Source: CAZQQN01 sp964595485 | GTDB lineage: Bacteria; Bacteroidota; Bacteroidia; CAILMK01; CAYYUA01 | NCBI GenBank assembly: GCA_964595485.1 | Contig: CAZQQN010000013.1 | Coordinates: 1-64,000, forward strand | Length of the DNA stretch: 64,000 bases | Direction of reading: 5' to 3' | Shown here: one piece after another, positions 52,978-62,282 of the stretch | Layout: the number at the start of each line of letters is the position of its first letter | How positions within the stretch are numbered: position 1 is the first letter of the stretch | Made by a program: the position numbers and the translations under genes | Notes under the pieces: model-generated | Seen by the model: only the letters and a program-made list of their open reading frames with translations | The model's database searches: none | Told to the model about the DNA's origin: nothing

Positions 52978-53409
52978 TCATTCATTACCGCTTCCCTGGT
53001 TATTATTTTGTTGGTTTTGTCCTTCATTCATAGCCGGCCTTTGTTGGGGGTTTTGTCCGCCTTCTTGACCTTCCCCTTGACCGCCTTCAGGAATTGTTGG
53101 CTGTGGAGGCTGAGATTCAGGGAGGCTTTCTTTATTTTCATATTTTTCCATTACTGATTTTTGGGTATTATCCTGTCTTCTTTCAGGTAAAAAGAAATTG
53201 GTGAAAATGACTATTGCCATAATACCCACCGCAATAATCCACGTTGTTTTCTCCAAAAAATTGGTAGTTTGTTTTACTCCCATTACGTTACTTGCCATAC
53301 CGCCACCAAATGCAGAAGAAAGTCCGCCACCTTTTGGGTTCTGGGCAAGCACAATGAGCGTTAGGACAACGCATGCTATTAAGGTTAGTAGTAAAAGAAG
53401 TATTAACAT
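52978..53409 (-). CDS. secG: Protein translocase subunit SecG
   Basis: A 143-residue inner-membrane protein with two helices: the first (LILLLLLTLIACVVLTLIVL) ends in AQNPKGGGLSSAFGGG, the conserved cytosolic loop, and the second (IIAVGIMAIVIFTNFFL) completes the SecG fold. It assists SecYEG. The C-terminal ~70 residues are a low-complexity Q/N/G/P/E tail, longer than in E. coli. It follows the TPR gene by eight bases. Confidence 0.93.
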   Translation of the reverse strand: MLILLLLLTLIACVVLTLIVLAQNPKGGGLSSAFGGGMASNVMGVKQTTNFLEKTTWIIAVGIMAIVIFTNFFLPERRQDNTQKSVMEKYENKESLPESQPPQPTIPEGGQGEGQEGGQNPQQRPAMNEGQNQQNNNQGSGNE

Positions 53410-53417
53410 GTTTCAGC

Positions 53418-54401
53418 TTATTTAGAATAATGGCTTTGCGATTTTATCAAATTAATTTTCTCTGCAAAATAATCAAATTTATCCGGATAAAGCAAAGATA
53501 GCCTTTGGTAAATATCAATTGCTTTTTTGTAATGGCCTTGCTCGTAGTGAATTTGGGCTAAAGTTTCTGAAACCAAATTCTCATCTTCCGTAATGCTTTT
53601 TTTTGCTTTTTCGTTCGGGTCATAAAATTCGGCTTTAGGTCGATGTAACCTTGGCTCATTCTTTAGGAAATGATTCACAATCTCCTGATTGGCGTGTTTT
53701 TTTTCATCAATATCTTCCTCATAACTTGCGTCAGTATTGCTATTATGAGTGCTTTCATTGGGTTCTTCTTCCTTTACTTTACCGGGCTTAGCAGGTTTTT
53801 TTAATGCTTTTAACCATTCTGTAAAGGATTTTTCTCTTTGATCTTCCTGCTCTTTTACTTCAGTTTTGAGTGAAGGTGCTCCTTCCTTTTCTCCTGATTT
53901 TTCTTCATTTCCTTTCTCACCTGCTTCCCGCTTTTCTATTGAGCTTTTTTCATTGGTTGACTGTTCAACTGAGTTCTGGTCTTCGGCTTCATTTTCATGC
54001 TCATTACTACTTTTTCGATAATCACTTGAATCGGAATTTTGCTCTATTTCCTGTAGTAACTGCTCATTGGTTGCGGTTGATGCGCTACTTTCAATTAACC
54101 TCTGGAGTTCATGCCATTCGTCTTTTTGAGATGATTTTTTACTTTGTTGTTTAGCGGTTTGTTTGTAGGGATGGTTTACCAGCTGAAGGAGCATTTCTCT
54201 GTCGGCTGCATATATAGCTCTTTTTCTAATGGTCTGGTCGTAAAAAATGCTATTGGTTTGATGACTGGCCAGGATAGCTAATAAATGAGCACTTTGGAAG
54301 TAAGGATAAGCCTTCAATACCTCCTCAAAAAGGGTATTATTGGGATCAATGGTTATTTCGCCCGGATTTTTGATAAAGTTAGTGAATTTTTCCCTGTCCA
54401 T
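53418..54401 (-). CDS. TPR-like conserved protein with long acidic linker
   Basis: A 327-residue cytosolic protein. The N-terminal ~80 residues (LFEEVLKAYPYFQSAHLLAILASHQ) form helical repeats, residues ~100-230 are a low-complexity acidic/lysine linker, and the C-terminus (ETLAQIHYEQGHYKKAIDIYQRLSLLYPDKFDYFAEKI) is a clear TPR unit. Such proteins lie next to secG/lptE in many Bacteroidota; their function is not known, and a role in envelope assembly is only suggested by position. Confidence 0.7.
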   Translation of the reverse strand: MDREKFTNFIKNPGEITIDPNNTLFEEVLKAYPYFQSAHLLAILASHQTNSIFYDQTIRKRAIYAADREMLLQLVNHPYKQTAKQQSKKSSQKDEWHELQRLIESSASTATNEQLLQEIEQNSDSSDYRKSSNEHENEAEDQNSVEQSTNEKSSIEKREAGEKGNEEKSGEKEGAPSLKTEVKEQEDQREKSFTEWLKALKKPAKPGKVKEEEPNESTHNSNTDASYEEDIDEKKHANQEIVNHFLKNEPRLHRPKAEFYDPNEKAKKSITEDENLVSETLAQIHYEQGHYKKAIDIYQRLSLLYPDKFDYFAEKINLIKSQSHYSK

Positions 54402-54466
54402 TGTGATGCGCCAAAGAAAATTTTTATGCTTTTAATAAATATGAGCGAAACGCCCATTTATCTTCC

Positions 54467-54976
54467 TTACCAGTTATTTACTGACTTATTGAAAATGTTT
54501 TCGGTTATTCGGTCTGTTATGTTTTGAATTAGTTGATCTTCTATGCTACTTAGGCTTTTATTACTTTCAAATCGCTCATCTTGAGTAAAAGCTTGTTCAA
54601 AGTTTTGATCCGGATTCACCTTGTTGGTATATTTTGTCTGAATTGTAATCGCTAACTTGGATAAATTTTCTTTTCTGTCATCCTGAACCACTTCAGGCGA
54701 AACATCGTACCTGGTAATGCTGCCGCTAAAAACAAGGTCACCTCCTTGAGAAACTAATTCCAGACGTGTATCCCTGAGAAATTTTTGTTTCAGTTTTTCG
54801 GTGAATGTTTGGCTTAGGGTTGGGACAACCAAATCAGCATTGTTGGGAAAATTCTGAATAGTAACCGTTTTGACTTCCTCTGATATGGCAGCGCCACTGA
54901 AACTGTAGGTTCCACATCCGCCTATTGATAAAGGGATTATCAGTAATATGATTAAAAAACCTTTGGTATGAGTCAT
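54467..54976 (-). CDS. lptE: LPS-assembly lipoprotein LptE-like
   Basis: A 169-residue lipoprotein with a signal peptide ending in a lipobox LSIGGC (Cys21). The rest, with YSFSGAAISEEVKTVTIQNFPNNADLVVPTLSQTFTEKLKQKFL and LVFSGSITRYDVSPE, matches the LptE fold that plugs LptD. I take the ATG at 54976 because it places the signal peptide correctly; an upstream start would overlap the activator gene and put a charged tail before the signal. Part of the miaB/activator/lptE/TPR/secG run. Confidence 0.8.
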   Translation of the reverse strand: MTHTKGFLIILLIIPLSIGGCGTYSFSGAAISEEVKTVTIQNFPNNADLVVPTLSQTFTEKLKQKFLRDTRLELVSQGGDLVFSGSITRYDVSPEVVQDDRKENLSKLAITIQTKYTNKVNPDQNFEQAFTQDERFESNKSLSSIEDQLIQNITDRITENIFNKSVNNW

Positions 54977-55007
54977 TTGGTTGAAAAACCATCTTTTGAT
55001 CGTGGTT

Positions 55008-56288
55008 TTACCATTTCTCAAGCTCATACTCTTTTATTTTACGGTAAAGTGTTCTTTCAGATATACCTAATTCCTGGGCGGCAATTTTTCTTTTTCCCTG
55101 GTATTTCTCCAAAGCTTTCTTAATCATTTCTTTTTCCACTTCGTGTAGGGATAAAAGCTGATCATCATGTTTAGGTTCTACCGTTTCTTCTTTGGCTTCG
55201 GGTTCTTTAGCTACGTGATCTGTTTCTTCTGCAGCTTTAGCCGTCACCGGGCCAGTACTGGCTTGATTCTCAGCAGCTTCGAGTAACTTTTTTTCGGATT
55301 CAGGATCAGGATTGTTGAAATCGGGCTGGTAACCAGATGGAAATGCTTTGAAAAATTCTTGCATCAGGCGTTTGAGCTCTGATACGTCACTTTTTAGATC
55401 AAAAAGGATTTTGTAAAGGATCTCTCTTTCCTCATTATTTTGAAACCCCTCATCCGGGTTTTCATCTTTAACTTTTGTCAATTGAGTTGTTTCCTCAGCC
55501 GGCATATACTGGCGTATGGTTTCAGCATCCAGCGTCCTGTCAGGTTCCAGGACCGAGATTTCCTCTACAAAGTTTTTAAGCTGGCGTATGTTCCCTGGCC
55601 ATGAGTAATTTTTCAATTCTTCCATTGCCTCGGGTGTTAATTCCACTGGCGGTATATTGTGCTTATCAGCAAAGTCACTGGCAAATTTGGCAAATAACAT
55701 CAGGATATCTTCTTGACGCTCTCTCAGAGTGGGTATATGGATTTGGACTGTACTCAGGCGATAATAAAGGTCTTCTCTGAATTTTTTATCCCTTATGCTT
55801 TCCGCAAGTTCCTGATTGGTAGCAGCAATTACCCTAACATCCGTTTTTTGAACCTTAGAAGATCCTACCTTAATGAACTCACCGGTTTCAAGGACCCTCA
55901 AGAGACGAGACTGGGTGCCCATAGGCAGCTCGCCTATCTCATCAAGAAAAATAGTACCACCGTTTACGGTTTCAAAATACCCTTTGCGGGAATCTATGGC
56001 GCTGGTAAATGCTCCTTTTTCGTGACCGAATAACTCAGAATCGATAGTGCCTTCAGGAATAGCTCCGCAATTAATTGCTATGAATTTGTTGTGTTTTCGT
56101 TTGCTTAGGCTGTGAATTACCTGGGAAAAACCTTCTTTACCAACACCACTTTTACCGGTGAGTAAAATTGACAAATCCGTAGGAGCAACCTTAATTGCCC
56201 TCTCTATTGATTGGTTAAGCAATGGAGATTCTCCAATGATCTCAAACCGCCTTTTAATTTGTTCGATTTTTTCCTGTGTGATACTCAT
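55008..56288 (-). CDS. Sigma-54 interaction domain activator without receiver domain
   Basis: A 426-residue AAA+ enhancer-binding protein. Walker A is GKSGVGKE (about 45-52), Walker B GTIFLDEIGE (111-120). The sigma-54 contact loop, usually GAFTGA, reads GAFTSA (92-97). A ~90-residue acidic, disordered insert (SEKKLLEAAENQ...) separates the AAA+ core from a Fis-type helix-turn-helix (KRKIAAQELGISERTLYRKI). No N-terminal sensory domain is present. It may activate sigma-54 promoters of envelope genes, or have lost sigma-54 contact. Confidence 0.88.
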   Translation of the reverse strand: MSITQEKIEQIKRRFEIIGESPLLNQSIERAIKVAPTDLSILLTGKSGVGKEGFSQVIHSLSKRKHNKFIAINCGAIPEGTIDSELFGHEKGAFTSAIDSRKGYFETVNGGTIFLDEIGELPMGTQSRLLRVLETGEFIKVGSSKVQKTDVRVIAATNQELAESIRDKKFREDLYYRLSTVQIHIPTLRERQEDILMLFAKFASDFADKHNIPPVELTPEAMEELKNYSWPGNIRQLKNFVEEISVLEPDRTLDAETIRQYMPAEETTQLTKVKDENPDEGFQNNEEREILYKILFDLKSDVSELKRLMQEFFKAFPSGYQPDFNNPDPESEKKLLEAAENQASTGPVTAKAAEETDHVAKEPEAKEETVEPKHDDQLLSLHEVEKEMIKKALEKYQGKRKIAAQELGISERTLYRKIKEYELEKW

Positions 56289-56314
56289 TAACGGTCTTTC
56301 TTTACTTTTTATTC

Positions 56315-57718
56315 CTAACCAACGGGTTCCCCTATTAAAGTAGCACTCGTATAGTCAATTACATGCACATTCACATAATCCCCTACCTGATAGCCTTTAT
56401 CTGGGAATACGACCATGCGATTGTTTGTATTCCTACCTTTCAGGTCATTATCAGACTTTTTGGATGTTCCCAGCACCAGAACTGAAAATGTCTTACCGAC
56501 TTGCTGCCTGTTGTTCTCCTCAGAGTGTTGTTTCTGTAATTCGATAACCTCCTGTAGTCTTCTTTTTTTGGTTTCTAATGGAACATCATCATCATATTTT
56601 TTGGCAGCAGGGGTATTAGGCCTCTCTGAATAATAGAACATGTAAGACATGTCAAATTTTACCGCTTCCATGAGGGATAAGGTATCCTGATGTTCAGCCT
56701 CAGTTTCTGTACAAAAACCTGTGATAATGTCAGATGAAAGTCCCATTGTGGGCTCAATACTCCTGATCATGTTGATTTTATCCAAATACCATTCTCTTGA
56801 ATAACCCCTGTTCATAACATCAAGCACTCTTGTATTCCCTGATTGTGCCGGAAAATGAATGTAGTTGCAGATATTGTCGTACTTAACCATTGTCTGGACA
56901 ACCTTTTCCGTTATATCTTTTGGGTGAGAGGTTGAAAACCAGATTCGTAAGGATGGATCAATGTCTGCTACAGATGCTAATAAATCAGCAAAATCAAATA
57001 CCTGGCCATTTTCCCAGAAATAAGAATCTACATTTTGGCCCAGCAGGGTGACTTCTTTGTAGCCCTGATTAAAAAGGTTTTCAGCTTCATTTTTGATAGA
57101 ATAGGGATCCCGGCTTCGTTCACGCCCGCGAGTAAATGGCACTATGCAAAAAGAGCACATATTGTTACAGCCCCGCATGATTGAAATGAATGCTGAAACA
57201 CCGTTCCCATCAAGCCTAACCGGGCTGATATCAGCATAAGTTTCCTCTCTGGAAAGAAATACATTGACAGCCTTTTCACCCTCATCTGCTTGCCTTACCA
57301 ATTTTGGCAAATCCCTGTAGGCATCCGGCCCAACTACCAGATCGACCATTTTCTCTTCTTCCATCAATTTGGTTTTAAGCCGCTCAGCCATACAACCCAA
57401 TACACCTACTACTAAATCTGGTTTTTCTCTTTTATAGCTATTGAAAATTTCAAGGCGCTTCCTAACCCTTTGCTCAGCGTTATCGCGGATTGCGCAAGTA
57501 TTGATCAATATTAAATCCGCTTCATCTACCTTTTTGGTAGGCGCATAACCCGATTCGTTAAGGATTGATGCGACAATTTCGCTATCCGAGAAATTCATCT
57601 GACACCCGTAGCTTTCTAAATAATATTTTGGCTTATTCGCTTCGTTTTGCTTACTATCAGTGTAGGCTTCCCCCTGACGCTCTTCATTAAGAAGCACATT
57701 GCCACTTAGTGTTTCCAT
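56315..57718 (-). CDS. miaB: tRNA-2-methylthio-N6-dimethylallyladenosine synthase MiaB
   Basis: A 467-residue radical-SAM methylthiotransferase that modifies A37 of tRNAs reading UNN codons. The N-terminal UPF0004 domain has YYLESYGCQMNFSDSE, NTCAIRDNAEQR and GVLGCMAER cysteines, the radical-SAM motif is RGCNNMCSFCIVPFTRG, and a TRAM domain ends the protein. I start at the ATG 57718 (METLSGNVLL); a more upstream ATG at 57790 would add 24 residues across a possible promoter box. Confidence 0.94.
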   Translation of the reverse strand: METLSGNVLLNEERQGEAYTDSKQNEANKPKYYLESYGCQMNFSDSEIVASILNESGYAPTKKVDEADLILINTCAIRDNAEQRVRKRLEIFNSYKREKPDLVVGVLGCMAERLKTKLMEEEKMVDLVVGPDAYRDLPKLVRQADEGEKAVNVFLSREETYADISPVRLDGNGVSAFISIMRGCNNMCSFCIVPFTRGRERSRDPYSIKNEAENLFNQGYKEVTLLGQNVDSYFWENGQVFDFADLLASVADIDPSLRIWFSTSHPKDITEKVVQTMVKYDNICNYIHFPAQSGNTRVLDVMNRGYSREWYLDKINMIRSIEPTMGLSSDIITGFCTETEAEHQDTLSLMEAVKFDMSYMFYYSERPNTPAAKKYDDDVPLETKKRRLQEVIELQKQHSEENNRQQVGKTFSVLVLGTSKKSDNDLKGRNTNNRMVVFPDKGYQVGDYVNVHVIDYTSATLIGEPVG

Positions 57719-57759
57719 ATGGATATTGATTTTTGCTAATCGTTTTTTATTTAACTGGA

Positions 57760-57767
57760 CAAAGTTA
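57760..57767 (-). promoter_or_regulatory. Possible -7 box of miaB
   Basis: The minus strand reads TAACTTTG, matching TAnnTTTG, 42 bases before the chosen miaB ATG; a TTG upstream is too close. Confidence 0.3.
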
Positions 57768-57908
57768 AAATTTTGAGGCCAATTTGCCATTTTGGCAGCT
57801 TCTTTTATCTACTGAAATTGAAATGCTTAATAATTTGATTGTCAATAGCGTTAACCTTCTTAAATAACAAAATTGACTATTGGAAAATTGTTTCACAAAT
57901 GCCAATTT

Positions 57909-57940
57909 TTGATTTCTTAAGGTTTCTACCTTTATATTTG
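57909..57940 (+). promoter_or_regulatory. Promoter of the AGCS symporter gene
   Basis: TTG at 57909-57911 and TATATTTG at 57933-57940 are separated by 21 bp, within the Bacteroidota range. Start of transcription is expected about 20 bases before the ATG at 57969. Confidence 0.65.
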
Positions 57941-57968
57941 AGCGCTTAATTAAACATCCCTACATAGC

Positions 57969-59666
57969 ATGCGAACAGCCCTGCTTTTAAGTTTGATATT
58001 TTTACTGCCCTTCTTCGCTTCTCCACAAAATGATACCACTCTAAAGGATACCACCCAAAGCATTGACGATAAGATCAATGAGACAGTCGGTCCCTTAGCT
58101 GATGCTATCTCAGGTGTTATTTTCTATCCTGTGACCATAAAGCCGGCTATTAAGGCTAAATATACAGGAGAAGTGACTTCAATTGACACTTCAGGGGTGA
58201 AGTATAATTCTGTTACTTTAAAAAGTAAGCGAGGAGAAGTAGATACATCCAAAATTCCTGTCGCAAAAGGGGGAGTCGTTGAAAAAGGTGATAACGTTGA
58301 AAAAGGCGAATCCCTGTCAAAACCTTTAGTTGAAGTGCCGATTGTTGTTATTTGGTTAATTCTGGGCGGGTTGGTTTTTACGGTTGCTTTCCGGTTTATA
58401 AATATCAGAAAATTCAAGCTATCCCTTGACATTGTTAGGGGTAAATATTCGGATCCGAATGAAAGTGGAGAGGTTTCTCATTTTCAGGCCTTAACGGCAG
58501 CTTTATCCGCGACTGTTGGCTTGGGAAATATTGCTGGTGTAGCCATTGCTATTTCTATTGGTGGACCTGGTGCTATGTTTTGGATGATTTTAGCAGGTTT
58601 ATTGGGGATGTCAATGAAGTTTGTAGAATGTACGCTTGGGGTTAGGTATAGGGAATTGGATGAACACGGTGTAGTTTATGGTGGGCCTATGTATTACCTG
58701 AGCCGAGGGCTTAAAGAAAGAGGATTGGGCGTTTTGGGAAAAATTCTGGCGATTATATTCGCCGTTATGTGCGTTGGAGCTTCTTTTGGTGGTGGCAATA
58801 TGTTCCAGGCTAACCAAGCTTATTCCCAATTTTCAGATAATATCGCACCCAACTTGCCAGGATGGATTTTCGGCGTTGTTTTGGCATTTTTAGTTGGAAT
58901 TGTCATCATAGGGGGTATTAAAAGCATTGCCCGGGTCACTGAAAAAGTGGTACCTTTAATGACGGGTATTTATTTCATGGCTGCAATATTTATTATCGGT
59001 GTAAGCTATGAGCAAATTCCGGGAGCTTTTAGCGCTATTTTTGAAGGAGCGGTCAACTCAAAGGCTGTTTATGGCGGCATAGTGGGTGTATTGGTCGTTG
59101 GTTTTCAGCGTGCTGCCTTTTCTAATGAAGCTGGTATTGGGTCTGCACCGATTGCTCACTCTGCCGTAAAAACAAATAACCCTGCTAGTGAAGGTTTAGT
59201 AGCTTTACTCGAGCCTTTCATTGATACTATTGTGGTTTGTACCCTTACAGCCCTTGTGATTATTATTACAGATAATTATCATTTTCAACAGGATGTAGAA
59301 GGGGTAACCTTGACCTCTCAATCTTTTTCCTCAGTTATCCCGTGGTTTGATATAGTGCTAACCTTAGCTGTCTTATTTTTTGCTTTTTCTACGATGATTT
59401 CGTGGTCATACTACGGGCAGCAGGCCTGGTCTTATTTATTCGGAAAGAGCCGCATAGTGGACTTGGTTTATAAAGCATTATTCTGTTTATTTATTGTATT
59501 TGGGTCTGCCATGTCCTTAGGTAAAGTGTTTACTTTCTCAGATGCCATGATATTTGCTATGTGCTTTCCAAATGTCCTGGGTCTTTATATCCTGATGCCT
59601 GAGGTTACCAAGATGCTTAATAATTATTTGCAAAAGATCAAATCCGGTGAAATCATCCGGCGATGA
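57969..59666 (+). CDS. AGCS-family alanine/glycine:cation symporter with extra N-terminal domain
   Basis: A 565-residue transporter. Core features from residue ~112 onward are the AGCS blocks VSHFQALTAALSATVGLGNIAGVAIAISIGGPGAMFWM, EAGIGSAPIAHSAVKT and NDYHF...-type loops, about ten helices, using Na+ or H+ with alanine or glycine. Unlike E. coli-type members, it begins with a cleavable-looking signal peptide (MRTALLLSLIFLLPFFAS) and has a ~60-residue soluble insert (KAKYTGEVTSIDTSGVKY to VEKGDNVEKGESL) whose repeated VEKGD/VEKGE turn resembles lipoyl/biotinyl or barrel-sandwich hairpins. Confidence 0.85.
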   Translation: MRTALLLSLIFLLPFFASPQNDTTLKDTTQSIDDKINETVGPLADAISGVIFYPVTIKPAIKAKYTGEVTSIDTSGVKYNSVTLKSKRGEVDTSKIPVAKGGVVEKGDNVEKGESLSKPLVEVPIVVIWLILGGLVFTVAFRFINIRKFKLSLDIVRGKYSDPNESGEVSHFQALTAALSATVGLGNIAGVAIAISIGGPGAMFWMILAGLLGMSMKFVECTLGVRYRELDEHGVVYGGPMYYLSRGLKERGLGVLGKILAIIFAVMCVGASFGGGNMFQANQAYSQFSDNIAPNLPGWIFGVVLAFLVGIVIIGGIKSIARVTEKVVPLMTGIYFMAAIFIIGVSYEQIPGAFSAIFEGAVNSKAVYGGIVGVLVVGFQRAAFSNEAGIGSAPIAHSAVKTNNPASEGLVALLEPFIDTIVVCTLTALVIIITDNYHFQQDVEGVTLTSQSFSSVIPWFDIVLTLAVLFFAFSTMISWSYYGQQAWSYLFGKSRIVDLVYKALFCLFIVFGSAMSLGKVFTFSDAMIFAMCFPNVLGLYILMPEVTKMLNNYLQKIKSGEIIRR

Positions 59667-59744
59667 TCTGGTTTATCTTTTCGAATGCCTTAGTTGATGC
59701 TCAAAAAGCATTAAAAAATCAAATAAAGGATATTTTTAGGCGTT

Positions 59745-59752
59745 TATCTTTG
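59745..59752 (+). promoter_or_regulatory. Possible -7 box of the HhH gene
   Basis: TATCTTTG matches TAnnTTTG about 83 bases before the start at 59835; no TTG is visible at normal spacing. Confidence 0.35.
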
Positions 59753-59834
59753 CTTTTTAAGCTGTTTTTATTTAATATCGTAATTGGTTAATAAGTAAAT
59801 TTTTGGTTCGTTATTTATTACGATAATTTAAAAT

Positions 59835-60776
59835 ATGAAGTGGCTTAAGGCATATTTCAATTTTTCAAAAGGGGAAACTATAGGTTTTACGGTTCTAGCC
59901 ATTCTTTTAATAGCGCTTCTGGTTTTACCTGTTTTTATTGACCACTTTTCAAACCCCATTGTAAAAAAGAAAGAAGATGCTTTCAATGAAGAGGTGAGAC
60001 AATTCCTTGAAAAGCAGAAAACAAAAGAACAAGGAGATACGGCTGGGTTTGAAACGTCTGGAAAAAGTGTGGAAAAGTATGATGAGCCTGTTTACTTTGA
60101 ATTTAACCCAAATGATATTGGTTACGAAGAATGGCGAAAATTGGGTCTATCAGCTAAATTAGCTCACACCATTGAAAACTATAAGAAGGCTGGCGGGAAG
60201 TTTTATGAAAAATCTGATTTGAAAGCTGTTTATGGGTTAAATGACTCCATTTATAAACGGATAGCTCCTTATATGAAATTACCGGGACAAAACAAACAAG
60301 CCAAAGCCAGAAAAGATACTACTAATACTACAACGGACACCAATCAGCTTAATGAAAAGGAAGAGAAAAAGCAAAGTAAAATTACTGTTGCATTGAATAC
60401 AGCTGACACGGCTGAATTGAAAGAGGTAAATGGTATAGGGGACTTTTTTGCCAGGGAAATTGTTGAAAAAAGGCAATCATTGGGGGGATTTCATAATAAA
60501 AGTCAACTTTTAATGGTATACAGGTTGGATACAGGAAACCTTGATAAAATAAAACCTCAATTAACACTGAAACCTGGCAGGATTGATCCTTTGTCATTAA
60601 ATGATAGTAGTTTTAAAGCCTTTTTGAAACATCCATACCTGGATTATGCGGATGTTAAAGCAATTTTTGACTATAAAGAAAAACAAGAAAAGGTTGATAA
60701 CATTAAAAAATTAAAAGACGATCAGATTATAGGAGAACGGCTTTATCATAAAATTGAACCTTACTTAGTTCCCTGA
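59835..60776 (+). CDS. Membrane-anchored helix-hairpin-helix protein (ComEA-like)
   Basis: A 313-residue protein. One N-terminal membrane helix (IGFTVLAILLIALLVLPVFI) is followed by a polar linker and three to four helix-hairpin-helix DNA-binding or protein-binding units: YEEWRKLGLSAKLAHTIENYKKAGG, NTADTAELKEVNGIGDFFAREIVEKRQ and ASPYLDYADVKAIFDY-like end (here HPYLDYADVKAIFDYKEK). The ComEA-type arrangement suggests DNA binding at the envelope during uptake, but in Bacteroidota such genes are common outside competence loci. Confidence 0.78.
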   Translation: MKWLKAYFNFSKGETIGFTVLAILLIALLVLPVFIDHFSNPIVKKKEDAFNEEVRQFLEKQKTKEQGDTAGFETSGKSVEKYDEPVYFEFNPNDIGYEEWRKLGLSAKLAHTIENYKKAGGKFYEKSDLKAVYGLNDSIYKRIAPYMKLPGQNKQAKARKDTTNTTTDTNQLNEKEEKKQSKITVALNTADTAELKEVNGIGDFFAREIVEKRQSLGGFHNKSQLLMVYRLDTGNLDKIKPQLTLKPGRIDPLSLNDSSFKAFLKHPYLDYADVKAIFDYKEKQEKVDNIKKLKDDQIIGERLYHKIEPYLVP

Positions 60777-61031
60777 TTTATGAAATATTTTAGTTAAAGA
60801 CAATATATTGGACAGGATGTTGGTTTAAAGTGGCAGGAATGAGTAATATAGTAATTCATTGCTTTTTAGGGAAAAAAAGACATTTTTGAAAATCTTAAAC
60901 AAAGGCCAATGAAAAAGTTTTAGCGGATATTTAGCCTTACCTTAAACTTTTAATGGGATTGCATTTTAACCATGACGTTTTCATGGAAATGCCGATGAAA
61001 CAAGAAACTTCAAAATAAAAATAAGTGCTGC

Positions 61032-62174
61032 ATGGATTTCCGTTATAGTGAGAATCAAAGAATGATCAGTGAAATGGTTATGGATCTTGGTAAACGTGAG
61101 ATTGAACCCTATAAAATGGAATGGGATGAAAACCAGACCTTACCAGTGGAGTTATTTAAAAATATGGGAGAACTTGGTTTAATGGGTGTTTTAATCCCGG
61201 AAGAGTACAATGGTTCTGGTTTTGGTTATCTTGAATACATTACCGCTATTAAGGAGCTAGCTAAAATTGATGGCTCAGTAGGGCTTTCAATGGCCGCTCA
61301 TAATTCGCTTTGTGCCGGGCATATTTTGCAGTTTGCAAATGAAGATCAAAAAAAACGTTATTTACCCAAATTAGCAACCTGTGAACACCTCGGAGGTTGG
61401 GCATTGACTGAGCCAAATACAGGATCTGATGCGGGTGCAATGGAAACTACAGCTAAGTGGGATGGGAATGAATGGGTTATCAATGGCGCAAAAAATTGGA
61501 CCACACATGGTAAATCAGGGGATGTCATCGTTTTGATGGCAAGAACCGGTGAGAAAAACGAAAGCGCTAACACAACAGCCTTCATTATAGAAAAGGGCGC
61601 TGAAGGCTTTCAGCCGGGAAGGAAAGAAAATAAGCTTGGTATGAGGGCCTCTGAAACAACTGAATTAAATTTTGATGAATGCCGGGTCTCGGATGCTAAT
61701 CGAATCGGAGAGGTTGGTGATGGTTTTCGTCAGGCTATGAAGGTGTTGGATGGAGGTAGGATATCCATTGCGGCCTTGAGTATCGGCATCGCAACAGGTG
61801 CTTACGAAGCTGCCCTTCAGTATTCTCAAGAACGGAACCAGTTTGGAAGATCAATAGGTGATTTTCAAGGGATTGCTTTCAAGCTTGCTGATATGAAAAC
61901 TGAAATTGATGCCTCCGAGTTATTGACCCTGCAAGCTGGCCAGCAAAAAAATGCTGGTAACAAGACTACTAAACTATCCTCAATGGCAAAATATTATGCA
62001 TCTGAAACAGCTGTGAGCGTCTCAACAGATGCCGTCCAAATATTTGGAGGATATGGTTATACAAAAGATTATCCCGTGGAAAAACATTACCGGGATTCCA
62101 AGCTTTGTACAATAGGGGAAGGAACTTCTGAAATCCAAAAGATGGTTATTTCCCGTGAATTAATTAATGAATAA
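61032..62174 (+). CDS. Acyl-CoA dehydrogenase
   Basis: A 380-residue flavoenzyme of the ACAD family, catalysing alpha,beta-dehydrogenation of acyl-CoA in fatty- or branched-acid oxidation. Blocks visible: WALTEPNTGSDAGAM (FAD loop), GAKNWTTHGKSGDVIVLMART, ERNQFGRSIGDFQGIAFKLADM and the FAD-binding QIFGGYGYTKDYPVEKHYRDSKLCTIGEGTSEIQKMVI with the catalytic Glu in GEGTSEIQ. ATG at 61032 fits. Chain-length specificity is not evident (short/branched chain is likely). It usually lies beside rpsU-xerC-hpf in this phylum. Confidence 0.92.
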   Translation: MDFRYSENQRMISEMVMDLGKREIEPYKMEWDENQTLPVELFKNMGELGLMGVLIPEEYNGSGFGYLEYITAIKELAKIDGSVGLSMAAHNSLCAGHILQFANEDQKKRYLPKLATCEHLGGWALTEPNTGSDAGAMETTAKWDGNEWVINGAKNWTTHGKSGDVIVLMARTGEKNESANTTAFIIEKGAEGFQPGRKENKLGMRASETTELNFDECRVSDANRIGEVGDGFRQAMKVLDGGRISIAALSIGIATGAYEAALQYSQERNQFGRSIGDFQGIAFKLADMKTEIDASELLTLQAGQQKNAGNKTTKLSSMAKYYASETAVSVSTDAVQIFGGYGYTKDYPVEKHYRDSKLCTIGEGTSEIQKMVISRELINE

Positions 62175-62220
62175 CCTTAGCCAATCATTTGGAAAAGGTT
62201 TTTAATTTGCTGATTTTAAT

Positions 62221-62228
62221 TAACTTTG
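62221..62228 (+). promoter_or_regulatory. Likely -7 box for rpsU
   Basis: TAACTTTG matches TAnnTTTG, 54 bases before rpsU; TTG triplets lie at 11 and 29 bp, neither ideal. Confidence 0.4.
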
Positions 62229-62282
62229 TACTTTATTTAAGAGGAGAAATCCCAACTCAACCTAAAAAATAACTTACCCATT

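Noticed and set aside
54977..55027. Longer LptE starting at 55027
   Set aside because: It would place 17 residues before the signal peptide and overlap the activator gene; the lipobox fits the ATG at 54976.
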